Positions 43,101-58,100 of a stretch of 64,000 nt of DNA are shown piece by piece. Within the stretch, counting starts at the first letter, position 1, and every line of letters starts with the position of its first letter. Source of the DNA: Oopsacas minuta. Taxonomy: Eukaryota > Porifera > Hexactinellida > Lyssacinosida > Leucopsacidae. The notes under the pieces were generated by a model. The model was not told the DNA's origin, did not search any database, and was given only the letters and a program-made list of their open reading frames with translations. The DNA is taken from assembly GCA_024704765.1 (NCBI GenBank), contig JAKMXF010000111.1, positions 1,070,619-1,134,618 on the forward strand, given 5' to 3'. The position numbers and the translations under genes are program-made.

Positions 43101-46100
43101 TTGGCTTTATTTTGTCTGGAATTAGTGAGTAATAAAGAAAATGGGATTAATGAAGCTGTTTATTGACACACAAGAATACCATTTCACCTATGAGTTTCCA
43201 TTACAAATTTTCTCAACTCATATTAAAACTGGGACATAAATATGGCAATAATAAGAGCCGAAAAGTAGTGGTATGTCGCCAATCAGAACATTTCATAGAT
43301 ATGAAGCTTATCTAGCTAGACATTCCCAGTATTAATTATTTATCCTAAAAATGCATTTAAGTCAATTATCTAATATAATTTTTGTTGATCAAAAATAACG
43401 AAAAGTTTAAAAACTTACTCGTAGGTTGCATCCCAAGGTTTAGCAAATTTCTTCAAGTCACTACACATGAACGCTTTATTCAGATAATAGAAAAGAGATT
43501 TACTCGGATCGTCTAGAGGAACAATCAGCTCGTCTTTCTAAAAGTAATAACCAATAATAATAACATTAAAATGATTATAAATTTGATTAGTCACAAAACG
43601 GAAATATCAACAAACTTTTTCGGTCTTAATCTTGGTTAATTTAAGAGAAAGTGCAAGTCGACCAGTAATAGATTTTACTTCGCTCCCTTCAAGTTGTTTT
43701 GGTTTGGGATCTTCTAGAAATCAAAATAGGATTGTAAAGACCATAAGAAAGTTAATCGTATCGGTAAATCCAACAATCACAATTAGTTTACAATCTTGTA
43801 GAAATATTCAAATTATAATTATTATGAATATTGAAACGTCTAATAATCTATAATTAATATAATGTATCAACATTTGTTGAAGTTTACAATATTAATGGGC
43901 GGAACCAGCAGGCACCAGGACGTGTTAACTTCACGGAAGACAAATTTAAATGAGTTAATACTGCGATTTTCGACAGGATTAGCACCAATTTTACCATTCT
44001 AATGGCGTCTACTCGCTTTATTACGACCGATTGCGGTTGATTCCAGTAGTAACAGGATATTTTTTTGCTCGGATACAAAAATATTTACTGCTACCTCACA
44101 TGTGTAACTACGTCAAAAAATAATAGTGACCTAAACCTGATAAATTTTTGTGTTTCGTATGTATTAGTGTCGTGAGATCATCCTTAGAGACTAACCAATC
44201 TGGTAATCATTCTATTATCACATCGTGTTATCAATATTAACCTGGGTTGGGTAGAGTGAGAGGCTGCATAACAGGAATGTTATATTGTCCAGGTCTAGGA
44301 TCGTACGGGGGAAGGAGATCACTATATTCTCCTCTCAATTCTATTCCCTGAGGGAACTCAGGAATAGATTGTGTTCCTTCTGTAGATGCATCAATCTACG
44401 GAAATGTAAATAAATAACTGAATGATAAACAGATATATATTCCAACCTCTAAATCATCTTCAGCATTTTGAGAAATATCAAAAGTAAGCAAACTTGCCTA
44501 AAAACAAATAAATAATTGCAACTGACTCCAATAAATTGAGTTATTGTTATTTGATCGAATAAATATTAGTTGAGAATACAAGCGCATAAAGGGAATTCTT
44601 GAAAGAAAGAGTCCAGATGTTCTAAGCTACCCCACAACTGACAATACCAGCTGTTATTATGATAAGGAAAATACATTATAACTAATTAATATAATAAATT
44701 GTGTAGTGACATAGATAAGTGACAAATGCCAAGAGATTTTGGAAACTACACAAGTCAAATTACACAAAAAAGCCATATTTGACGCATTCATAAACAATTT
44801 ATTCTTTGGCTAAGGATTTCCCCCAACTTAAATTTTAGAAGGAAAACTAACTTGATCACAAAGGACAGAATTGACATCCATAGTCATCACATCCTCATCA
44901 GGTTCAGGAGGTTTAAGTAAGTTCTCTAGGTAGAGATCGTATTTACCTCCAGCACCCATGCGGTAAGAATTTGTATTACCATTGTCCCATTTAACTTCTA
45001 TCCAACCTACAGAAAAATAACCTGATAAACCTACGTACTCAACGAATAACATTAACATTCTATAGCAATGATTTGAACTCAGACCACATACGACTTGTAG
45101 ACAGCTATTTTAATTATACTGAAATATATGGATGGGCGTAGTTATTGAAATCTAATCACATTATACTAATATTGTAAAAATTTATCACCAGCTATTCAGT
45201 GCAATCAGATATTCACAAATACACTGCGTAAGCATATGACATCAAAAAAATGTAAGCAATCTAACTAAACAGTAAGAATAAGTATGTAGAAATAAATATG
45301 ATGTCATAAATATAAAAAATCCCCTCAATTATACCATCAGAGCTTAAATCTCCAGTTACTGTCCCTGAATCAGATAATTCTTCTTCCCAGTTGAAGTCAA
45401 GCCCCTTTCTCACCTTACTTCCTTGTTTCAACTGAGGTATAATCTAAATAACAAGTTTTATTACACAGAACTTTGGTATTATTATATTAAATAATAATAA
45501 TAATTACAATATTTCATCCCCCAAAATGGTAAGATAAATAAAGCATGAAAAGTCCCAAAAATATTGCAGATCGTTATTACATTATTACCAATTGTTGGAT
45601 GAGCTGTCGTTTTTTGTTCAGGACCTGTTCATGTTGATATGCTAAAGTAATAAACTTTAATACAAAGCTAAGATAGAGGAAATTACATGTAATCAATGAA
45701 ATTATTATAATATTATAAATTATAGATATGATTAATGCTCACTCTTTGGCTTGCCAGCAACTCCTGTTAACATGCCGTATAACTCAATACCGGATATACA
45801 AATGTAAAAATATTTCCCACTTGCATCAGGTCCAGTTATCTTTATCCGAAAGAACCTCCAACCTTCTGTTTCGTCCTCAGGTGCCTTCACGGGCCATGAA
45901 CAAGTAGAACTAGAATACTTTCAATTAGAAGAAAGAATGGCTAGGGCATTACAAATTCATAACACGTAACTAATATATGTGACTTAATGCAAGTGGTCAA
46001 TCAGTAATCAAATCAAAGAGGGAGTATTAGTATCACACAAACCCTGGGTGGACGAGAGAACTGTCGTTTTCATGTTTTGATAGAAGCTGCCATTTTCTAC

Positions 46101-49100
46101 CATTCTTTGAACCTTCAAATCTCCAATTACGTAATCCTGAACTTGAAATGATGAACACAATAATAATCACAATCAAGTTAATATATTAAATACAATCAGT
46201 TTACTTCTCAAATCCTGCAGCATGTCTAATGGAGTACATAGTCGGTATGAACCATAATCCGAGATCTAGCATCAACCAGGAGTCTCTATAAGCAAAAACA
46301 CAAACAGGCTACAATCAAGGTTTGGTATCTTGTTCGAATGGGTAAAATCAGACAGAGCAAACAACAATTTACTGCAAATAAAGTACTTTTTGTTCCCGAT
46401 GTATGATTTGTGAGGAGTGGTGTCTCTCGACAGGAAATCTGATAAGAAGCCAGAAGCAGGGTACAGTCCATCACTGCTAGTTATATTCACTAACCGGATG
46501 TCATGTGGATTAGAATACTCACAGGTCCTATTAGATTGTGTATACAAATGTAAACTAGCAAATTTAAATAATTCTCCAAATAATATTAACAGAAATGTAC
46601 TACGTATAAGCGCGTTTGAACTAATTCGGTATATTTAGAGTTGCTAAACATAATAGAATTTTATCATAATGTTAAGCAGGTGGAGAGTGGAATAACAACT
46701 GATTATTAGTCCTAATCTCATTCGTACAAATAATCACCACAGCCATTTCTACAATTACGTATACAAAATGCAGAATTGTACTGGCGACTAGCACATTGAG
46801 GGTAACCCAAAACAATATCTTTCTCATGAAAAAGATGTCAACAAGCTATGACTAAGTTCTATAAAACCCTTACTCGAAGGCCATATAAAATAATATACTT
46901 GTTTATCATCCCCGCCCGCCCCATTTAATTTCCCTCCTCGGCAAATTTTTAATTATAAAACATCTTTATTTAATACTTATAATCGCAGATGAGCATCTTC
47001 GAAACAAGCTAATTATTTAACACTAGCGCCCTTCGCTTGCTAGGTCGCTGAGCAGTGTGGCTAATCATGTGATATTTCGAAAATCCAAAAAGGTGGCAAT
47101 GGCATCATAATTTCGTCAGGTGTGAATTTCGTCCAAGACTCAAACCTGTCCGAGTCAGGCCCAAATACTCCTCCCTGTATGGCAAAAATCAGCCCTGGGG
47201 TGTGCACTAAATTTTTATTATTATTATTTAAATTGTACAATAATTCAGATTATAGAGAGGAAGTGAATATTAGTTTTCCCCATATACAGTGAAAGCTTAA
47301 TACGAACACCAACGGACCGTACGGTTAGAATTTATTCGCTTTTCCGAAGTTCATAAACCGGAGTAATATCCATTGAAGTACGGTTGTAGGGACCTGATTA
47401 TGTCGAATATTGTTCGTCTTATCAGAAATTCGTATTAACGAGATAGTTTAAATAAATTAGTAAAATTACGCTAAGCAAAAAGGTAAAATAAAATGCCGCC
47501 CCCCGCCCCTATTTTGCAGAAAAAAATGGATGAGAAACAAGTAATATATCTTGCATGGCCTATATAGATGGCTATTACGAGTTACGTCATGACAGTAAGA
47601 AAGTGTTCCAATGTAATTTGAATCGAATAATTGAATTAATGCTAGCATGGTAGTTACCGTTTATGCAGCTGTGTTGATAAGATTAATATGTAAACTGATA
47701 TGATTAGAAAAGTTAGAGATGGTACCGTCAACAATACACATAATTATATAGTGATCATGTGTTTAGCACACAAAAGAATACACCTTGTAGATATTTTGAT
47801 TATATTGGTCTATGTACATTTTAGGAAATTTTTAATTAATATTATGTAATGAGAGTGTTGTTGCATGTTTACACATTAGCATTAAATTCTCTTATAATAA
47901 ATATAATTTTCACTCAAATAATTGCTCGTATACATTCTATATGTTAATAAATTACCAAGCGTTTGTTCCCATCCAATAGAAAATTCCTTGTTTATCAAAA
48001 TCGCCTGTGAAGTTGAACTGTATTGGGTGTGATTTGGCTATCTTAATGAAGTTCAGGTCATTTCTTTCGTAGTCATACCACATGTTCGTTAACTAAATTG
48101 ACAAAAATCAAATCGTACATAACTTCAAAGCTGAGAAAGTGAAATAAACCTTAGTATAGAGATACTTTTCAAGTTGCCTAACTAGAATAAGAGGCTCTGC
48201 ACGAAAATGTTTTCCAGTGTAATCCCTTAGAACTGTGTCGCAAGGTTCGCGACGTAATTCGATATGAAACTTCCTCTGAAGATTCTAAAGAAAAAGAATT
48301 AATTCTGAGTAATAAAACCATCAAACCTTAAATGGAGCATTCCTATACTCTGCTACGTTAGCTACCAATAGTTATTTGCTCCTACGACTAAGAAAACAGG
48401 GAAGCGGGAAAAGTAATAGAATAAAGAGATTATTGAAATTATGCAAGATATGAGTTAAAATTAGACTCAGTGTAGTGCTTCGCTACTAATTAGTATAATT
48501 ATTGTATTGGAAATGTTTTAATGCATTGTGGCTGGCTATCGCAGCTAAAAATAATCTCTTAGGTCCTCAATTAAACTAAAATTTGTTTCTGGATATGGTA
48601 TAGGGTTGTGCACCAGGGATAATTAATAATATTACATATACTGATGTACGAGAAGTGTGAAGAAATGTTTCGGTTGCAAAAGTGTAGAAATTTGGTCGAT
48701 AAATAAATAAGTGTAATTTTATGTGTTTATTATTTAGATTAAAATACATATTTTAATTAAACCAAAACTATCACAACACAAGAATTTATCACTAATGGAC
48801 CCAATAAATGGATGCTTCAATTAATAAATCAAAACGTACTTACACCAATAGAGAAGGTCTGTTTATGGTCGAATAAATAAACAGGTAGTTTTTCAATAGT
48901 TTCTAGGACTGATACAAGCTTCTGAACAAGGAGATTTAGATTTTTGCTACAAACATTAGTAAATTATTAATTACATAGCGTTTGCCATCTGATAGATACA
49001 TACGTATATGAAATGTTAGCAAAATACAACTGAGAAATGTATGTAGTTCTAAATTCGCATCACTGTTAATTATTGCAATGCCAAAAGGTAACATTCCAAA

Positions 49101-52100
49101 TAAATTTTAGGAGAATCAAATATTTAATTGGATGAAAATAATCAGCTGTAGATAACAGCTCTATATATGGCCATGATAGAAATATTTTGAGAACTTTATA
49201 CTCAGATATTGTAAATAGATTTAAGTTGAAATGCTAGCTGCAAAACCTTATAATAATTTAAATAATCAGAAATGACTGTTGTAGAGAGAAGCCGTTATGC
49301 TTAGAGGATTGATACACGCTAAACCAACGTTAAAACCTAATAACAGGAGCTTAATTGACTCAGGGTTCAAGGTAAGAATATTCCAATTCCATTCCAAAGA
49401 AGATTTTGATTTCGAAAAAGAAGGATTCTACCGCGAATATTCAAAGAAGAGAAAAAAGTCTGAAAAGCTTCCTCCACTAGATCCATTCAAACTAGATAAA
49501 TTTGAAAGAAAAGAAAGTGTAAAGGAAAATTTTGATGGTAGTATCCCTCTTAATTTGATAGAATCCATGAATTCATTTTCAATATTACCAAATCAAGTGA
49601 TGAGAAGTGCTCTTGGTAACAATGAACAGAGAGTTACAGATATATCTATGATAGTAAAAGAATTCTCAAATAAGATTTCATCATTGGATAACATTGAACT
49701 CTTTAGGGTGTTACTACTGAGGTTTAGTGTTGTAAATATAGATGTAGATAAGCTGAAATCAACAATACAAATATTAATAGAAAATGGTATAAATCCAGCT
49801 AGAATGTTAGAGCTACAACCTACAGTGATTTGCATAGATGTCAATATGTTAGCACAGAATCTTAAATCACTGCTACGAATAATAGAACCGAATTTTGAAG
49901 AAATTAAATTCAATCGAACCATCTTTCAGGAGCTGAATAAACTCTCTAGCTTTGCTAACAGATGTAACACTGAGTGTAAAGGAGCAGAGCTAGTAGAGAG
50001 ATTGTATCAATCAGGGAGAAAGAGGAATCTAAGTAACTTCCGTATTTATAAGCGAGTATTTGAGGCGATAAAGCTGACATCTCTCTCAGATAAATCCACA
50101 GATTCAGATGTCTATAATCTATGTTGTGTAGTGTATAAGAGACTGTTTAGAGCAGAAATAACTCAATTGTGCTCAGAACATTTCAAAGAGATAGCCCTTG
50201 GATTTACTGATGAGTTTCAAACAGATCTCAACTCATTGAGAGGAATAGGATTACAGAATAATAGTTGGGTGGGTAAATTCCTGAAGACCATATCTGTTTC
50301 TAAGATATTACTCAGAGATATTTCTATAGTACATCAGCTAGGCCCTAAGTTAACTCTACTAGAAGGATATGGGATTGATGTCAACAAGCTAAACCTGTTT
50401 CAAAAATGTCCAAAGCTTTTAAATTCCTCAGAGAGTGACATAACCAGATCAATGGCAATACTCAAATCTTCTCCATTTTACTGCAACAGAACTAATATAT
50501 CAAGAGTGCTAGCTAGAGATCCCAGTATATTCACAATACCTGAAGTACTTGAGAGCACGAGAAAAGAACTCGAACTAATACCTTTATTAAAACATAGACA
50601 AATAGATTGGCATGTCCTTATTAAAAGATGTCCCAATGTATTAACAATCAAGAACTATTCTAGGATATTTGATGTACAAGAAAATCATGGATTCTCAAAA
50701 GATGAAATTATTACTTCGTTGGAATACTATCCTTCAATTATTAAGTTTATCGAGAATAAAATAGATGAGTTAGATAGAAACAGTTCTCCTCTTAAGCCAC
50801 ATTTAACTAAGATAGCTCCATCAACAAAGATACGATTGATTAAGGAAAGAATCGAACAAGAAACACTCTACCGCTACTCTGGCTACACCAAAGCAGAACC
50901 TATAAGTGGAGAAGTTACAGATATGGCGGGAGATGGAAAAGATGGAAAAGATATTTCTAAAGAAACAGATAGAGATTTTGAGTATTTTGATGATGATAAT
51001 GATGATAATTAAATATATTGTATATACCTTTTATCTTTCAGATTAGGAGAGATACCAAAAGCAAATTTAAATATATTTATTCTGTCTCTAACCCGATTTG
51101 CATTAGAGTTCCCAGTCTATAAAATAACATTAATAATATCGACCTAAAATTCGTACAAATTTTAGTTATGATAGCTTACCGGCTCTACACATGCTAGTAG
51201 TGCATCAACAATTTTACTGAAGTGTAGTTCATAAGCTGTTAAACTATTGTCACTTGAAATTATAGTCACTAGATTGTTCAATAATTCATCTACTTCTTTT
51301 AAATGATTTTCAGAATCTGGTAACTAATAATAGATGCAAATAGATAAATAATATTAATTACAAAATTAGAGTATACTAGGATTACTCACACTGGAATCCT
51401 CGTGCGTCTCACAAGCTGTTTTTAACTTCAATGCAAGAGCTTGTAATTTTAGAGTTGATTTTCTTGCGATACTAGTTGAATCGAAGAAATGGACTTCTAT
51501 TATTTTCTCAGCAATAGCAGCAATCTATAGCAATCTCACAATATTATACGTATAATTAACACAGAAATTACAATTATCATATGAATGTGATAATTGAGGG
51601 TGGAATATACGAAAGTAACAAAACAAATCTATAAAATGTATTCGTATATCAGTGAGCGTTTAATCCAATTACACACTTTGAAATATTGCTTATAATAATA
51701 ATTAATTAATTAACATCACCAAAAAATGGCTACCTTGTCACTACCATCACTCTTCGGTTTAGATTTTCTATTCCATGTTATGGTTAATAAATCTAACAAT
51801 ATAAACCTTATGTAGAAATAAAAGTGATAAGTTAATCAAACATACCTTTTATTGCGAATTTATTGATGCAATATATATTGTAAGCAATTTGTTAGAATTT
51901 GAAATATGAGAAAATAACTGACAAATATCGTAATACGATTCATCTCTTTTTTCCATATGTTATTATTCCAAAAAGTAAGTCAACAAAAACAGTTATAAAA
52001 TTCTAAAAAAAATGCTGCCTTCCCTAATCATGAGGAATTACTATTACATAAGGAAATAACATACCTAGCATAGGGGCTCCAGTGAAGTTCAAAGAATTAT

Positions 52101-55100
52101 CGTTATAGTTAAATCCAAAGCCATCTGCTACTTGCTCTCTCAGCACCAGAAGTTGCTGGATAATAAAGAAAGTACTTAGGTAGAATTAATCTATTAGCGT
52201 GTATAGACAGTGTAATATTAACAGATAATTATACTGCATTACAATACCATATAAATTGCTGAAGCGGAGTACGTAGTAAATGATGTATAGTATTCTAGGT
52301 GTTATAACAGCCAACCTTAAGACGTTGGGAATTTGAAATATTGAGTACGCCCTCTTCTGGACAGCTCAACACCCATCTACCCATTAATAAATCAGGAGAA
52401 TCGGGGCATGAGAGGAGAGGGAGACTGCCTGCTGTAAAATTTATCGTTTCGCGACATAGCTTCATTGTATGTAAGAAACCTAAACAAATATAATTAGAAT
52501 TGTTCTAGCAATTAATGTAGGGGCTTCTTTCAGTTGTTGTGACGTAATCGGTTGGCTTAGTATAAGGAATGTTTTAATGTGGCCTCTAATGTGCAGTAAG
52601 AATTCATTAATCGCATTTTACTAAGAAATTGGTTAAAAATTCATCGAGAATACTTGTCACATAATAATTCTATTGTCTAAAATTGGTATTTCTAGAATTT
52701 AAGCTAGTTTTACGTCAATCATTAACTGACTTGGAGTTCTCTTATCAGGTTGTATTGTACCAGAAGAATACATTAGACGAGGTTTGCTATCTATCGCGAA
52801 TTTAAACCATCCATTACTCATGAAATTTAGCTCCAGTGCACAGAACTGATTCCAAATGTAAACTGTATCATCTCTAAATGCCATGAAACACCAGCTGTTC
52901 CAGTGGTAAGCTTTCCTAGGTTCTATCTTAGTTGCATCGGGAACAACTATCGGTTGCTAGAGAAGGAAAGGAATGTAGTATTCGATTCTTAATGGAACTA
53001 TTAAAATTAATAGTATCTGTGACACTTAGTTAGACTGATAGACAATAAAATATAGATACAGTAATTCTTGTGTAATTTAAATCGTTAAAAAGTTTTGCCG
53101 GCTTTTCACAAGGTTCGCTGTAATTAAAATAATTAAATTCGCTAAATTTACCATCCAAGAATTATGGAGATTAGAATAATCCAGTAATATATCAATAAAG
53201 ATAACTTTTATCTTTTAGCTCAAATAAGAAGTGGAATGACATTATTAATTTGATAACAAGCGAGATAGTTATCAGTTAGTTACAGTGAAATTCCCTAATA
53301 AATCCATAAACCTAATTATGCCAGTCTGCCATATGTGATATTCTCATTACATGAAGCCAGCCTTTTTTTTACAAATATTTTACAGTTTGACGAAACAAAA
53401 AGATAAAGATACATAAATTTATGGGTGTTATTGCAAGTACTAATTGAATTCAAACGACTTCAATTAATCAAAATAGCAATCAAAATGAACTCGTATACCT
53501 CAGGTGGTATCTTCACCATCTCTTTGATCATATCTACAATGCCTAAGCTAGTGAAGCTGTCCTTAAATATTGCTGGGCACTTTGTAATAGAGAACTGTAT
53601 CATTTGTAGTGAAATCAAATGTGATTCTATATATTCCTAGAAATGTAATTAAATATATTATATTACAAGTCATATACTTATGAATCATTACCTCTGGAGC
53701 TAGAGAGATAGCTAGTAGATCAGAGAGTATGCTGGGGAGACAGCCGCCACAACTTAGTTCGATACAAGATAGATCATGTAGCAGATCATCTGGTGGTGTT
53801 TTTAATAATCTCCGTATCAAATCAAGAGTCATTTTCCTAGAAAATCCTTTAAAAACAGCTGATATCATGTTAACATGATTGTAACATACTTTACAGTTCT
53901 AGAGAGAGTTGAGTGGTATGCCTGACACAAGATAGGAACATATGTGATCACAAATTGAGCTGCTAGGGTAGGATCACCTGAGAATACTTGTTTGGTTGCC
54001 TCGAGACCAGCAGAATTAGATCTAGGCTTTGTTTCTGGAGATGATGGAGCTTGGACTTGTTCAGTGTTGGAATCAGATTCTTCAGAAGATCCTCCATCCA
54101 TATAATCCTCTGTAGAAATAGACAGCAATTATATACGAGTATACTGTATGGTGACGTATTCAGGGGAGGGAACAAGAGGTACATGCCTCTTAAATATTTA
54201 AGACACAGTGAAGTTCGTTTATTCGCAACTCGTATTTTGCACGAATTCCAGTTGCTAATAATCTACACTTGGGAATTGAAAATAGATTTCTAATATGCGA
54301 ATATTGCTATTAACCGAGTTCCCAATAAGCTAACTCGATTGTATTTACAAATTATAACGTAACCTTCGTACAACCAAATATTCACGTAGTATATCAAAAT
54401 ATTAGTTAACAGCACTAGTCAGTATTAATGAAGTACTAATGAAGAGCAGGTGGTAGATAAAATTACTACAAGGGATTAATAGCTATGAATTTGAAGAAGG
54501 AAATAGTATTATGCCGCGTTACTTAAGCAAGAATTATTTCAAGGAGCATGCTATAGAGATAGAAGAGCTCCTGGACAGATGTCTCCTCGTGTCACCAGGA
54601 GCACATTTCACAGAGAACTGTCAGTTGTCAGCCACACACGAGGAGTTATACAAACCTTGGGAAGTGTCAAACTATAAGCACTTATTCGAGAACAGTTCCT
54701 TGTTAGAAGATAGAAGCATTGAAGAAGAACTTAGAGCATTATCTACTGCAGTCCCTCAGGTAGAGAGTATATGGGATTGTGATAAGGATCAATGGGAGGA
54801 GTTCTATGAGATAGATATGAATGAGACAGGTAGTTACTCTCTATATGAAGTGTTCTACCCTGATAACACATACTTGTATAATGAGTGGATATCTGGATTG
54901 AATGAGGATAATTACGTAACCGTTTCCAATTTCTTTGAGGACATGGAGAGTTGTAACTTCCTATCACTAGAACCTGACAAATATTATCCATCAGTTGACA
55001 AGCTGGTGGGCAGATGGAAGAGCAAACCAGTTACTGATCCTCTACTAGGAGATAATGGAGAGCCTCTATTAACTGAAGAAGTATTCTTGCGAGAAGACAG

Positions 55101-58100
55101 AGTACTAGATATAGAGTTAGGAGCTTGTGACGTGAACGAGGAACAGTTCTGTAGAGAACTGATAGGAGATGATGAAGTAGTAACTATTAATGGCATTATG
55201 TCATTATTTGAAGAACCCAAGGTACCTCCTATAGAAAACTATGGTGTAGAGTATATAGAGGAAGCATTGCAGTTTAGCTCTGATGTAAGTCCATTAAGTA
55301 TAGTGACATATGATAAGTTGATAGAAGACATGTCATTACTCAACGCTTGTAAAGTTAGTCAGTTAATCACTCAGGTAGAGAATCAATTAGATATCTCTTT
55401 TACAGAAGAAGTAGCAGAATGTAGTATAGAAGTTCCTATAGAACAGCACCAGGATACAGCATGGACGCTAGAAAGCCCTCTGATAGACCCGCAAGAACCG
55501 AGTCTCCTATCACAGCTGACGAATGAAAACACCCTCCTCCCCCTCACACCATTTACAACTCATCAATTCCTCTCTCCTACAGCTATAAGGAAATATGAGC
55601 TTGCCCTGAGGACTTGTAACCAAATGCCAGACGAGATTAGTAACTTAATGTTGGTGGAGCCTAGCATTAGTGTAAACACATTCTACCCAGCAGTACAGTA
55701 TGTAATAGAGCAGTTGGAGATGAAATTAGATGGAAATGTGAGTGCATTGGATATGGAACTTAGGTGGGATCCTCTCACACATTTTTATGATCAAATCGAA
55801 CTGGTTAAGCAGAGGTTATTCACACAATGTAGTCTGGAAATAAAGGGCTTCTCTGCTGAAATGTGTGCTGTTAGTTTATTCATTCTTAAAGAAAACCAGA
55901 TTGAGGATCTCACCAGATACGACACACTCCTGCCTGGATTAGATAGAGAGAGTTTAGCTAGTTCATACTACTCACAGAATAAACCTGCAATGAGATTACA
56001 CTCTATTGATGATGACATATTTGTTAAACAGAAAGTACAGCTCCATGATCATACAGCTAGATCAGAAATTAGATTAGGGATTCATGAAAATAGTAATTCT
56101 CAAAATTACAGTCTTCCTCTAGCTAGAGATAACTCTAAACAACAAATCAGTGATACATTCAATCACATTGATTCAATCGATTCATTCCTTCTCCTCAGAC
56201 AAAAGAGACAATCTCCACAATCCTCAACGACTGTAAGTCCTGAACACACACAACACAACCACACACAACCAAAACGTATATGTTTGATGACGTCACCAAA
56301 ACAGGCTACAAAGCTATCTGTCCTAGATGTACCACTCAACAGACTCTACAGAGAAGCGATTAATCTACTGACCGCTGCTGGAGAACCTCTATTAAGACAA
56401 GTTCAGGAGTACGGATATCTTCAAGATTCTAGTTACACAAGTCTGGTAAAGTCACCAGATATATTACAGTTTCTGTTGAGGGAACACAAACATCAATGGT
56501 TGGAAAATGACATGCCTATGGGAAATACAGTATGGTACAAACTTAGAGTAATTTCTCAGCTGTTCTGTCTCGTCAGCTGTGGGTACGCACTAGTGGGTAC
56601 AAGCCTGAGCGCAGCCATTGATGTACTTTTTGGTTCTGTCAACAAATACAAGGTACTCGTACAAAATTCCCTTGTGACCACTGGGAATTCATTGATTGGG
56701 ATGCAGGAGAGTGTACATAGTAGTTCATTTCATCCCAAAATTATTCAAACAATTTCCATTCTCTTAGAAAAAGAAAAAACATTGACAAAATGTTTTAGCG
56801 TTTGTATCATAGTATTCGACATAGCGTGTACTTTTAACCTCGCAGGTGAGATGTTTGAAATATTAAAGTCACAAGTTGGAAATCTATGCATTAACCTAAT
56901 TAAGGCTCCAAGCAATGAAACCTATAACAACTACCACGAGTTACTAAAAAGAGCATTTGACGCTAGCCATTGTTTGCTGTGTGAAAGTTCTACTCTAAAC
57001 TATGATAATTTTCCTTGGGAAAGAATTTCGCTAATCATATTATATAATTTGAAAGACACTTCAAAGAGTGTTTCTTTAGTAAATGAGAAGACACATGAAG
57101 ACTGTAGGATTCTGGTATTGAGGACGAGTATGGAGTCAGACTTGATAAATTTACAAAAACAGATCCCTGATAATCCACAGAAATCTAGTTTTATTATCTG
57201 CTCAACAGAAGTGTGTGAGGAACAAGGCTTGTTAGAGATAATTGAATCTAAATGTAACCTACTGGTAGTGGAGAGAGATTATGTAGGGATGGGATTAGAT
57301 AGATATTCAGCAGATATTATAGTCAATGAGAATACTGGGATATTACTCGTTAACCTGGCTAGTCTACACCAGGAGGGAGGTTTACACAAACTAACTGATA
57401 AACTGCAAAATGTGAAACTAGCCTATAACACCTGCTATGTGCTTGCGTTTACGAAATCTACTGAGGAGTATATGAAGGGAGATGGACCTAAAATGCTAGC
57501 TGCATTAAACTATACAATTTCAAAGTTACAATATGATAACTTCAAAATTGAGCTCAAGGGTAGCACTGAGATTCAAGGGATTGCAGATATAATCCGTACA
57601 ATCGTGAGTAATCATTCTACAAGTAAATGTGAAGATACAGAAATTGAAATCGAGGCCAGTGAGCAAGAAAAGTGGCTGCTAAGCCTGAGATGTGTAAATG
57701 CGTGTGCTGCACTTAATTTGCTCTCAAAATATACACTGACAGAACTTATTAGGGTAGATTTAAGTGAACTCAGTCATAAACATCCGCGGATACCAACTCA
57801 ATGCTTAGAAAGTCTCCATCAGATTTGCAGTCAGAATTACGACCAATGGAAAAACGTGGGTGACAGGATGTACCAGGAAAATAATGATTGTAACAGCAAT
57901 AATACAAATAACAATTTACTCAATAGTTCGCCAAATCATTATGCAACTAGTAAGCTAGGAAGCACTGATAATGCTCCAAATTTTGTCCATTCTACGAACG
58001 ATATGATAGTAAGAACTAATATTAATCAATTACTTTCTGATCCAGTGCAACAAGAAGATTATTACAACACAAAACCTAACAAACCATACAGCACCGGTAG

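Noticed and set aside
34120-54128. Many short minus-strand frames that could pass as separate small genes
   Set aside because: They are HECTD1 exons extended into introns; phases and protein order join them into one gene.
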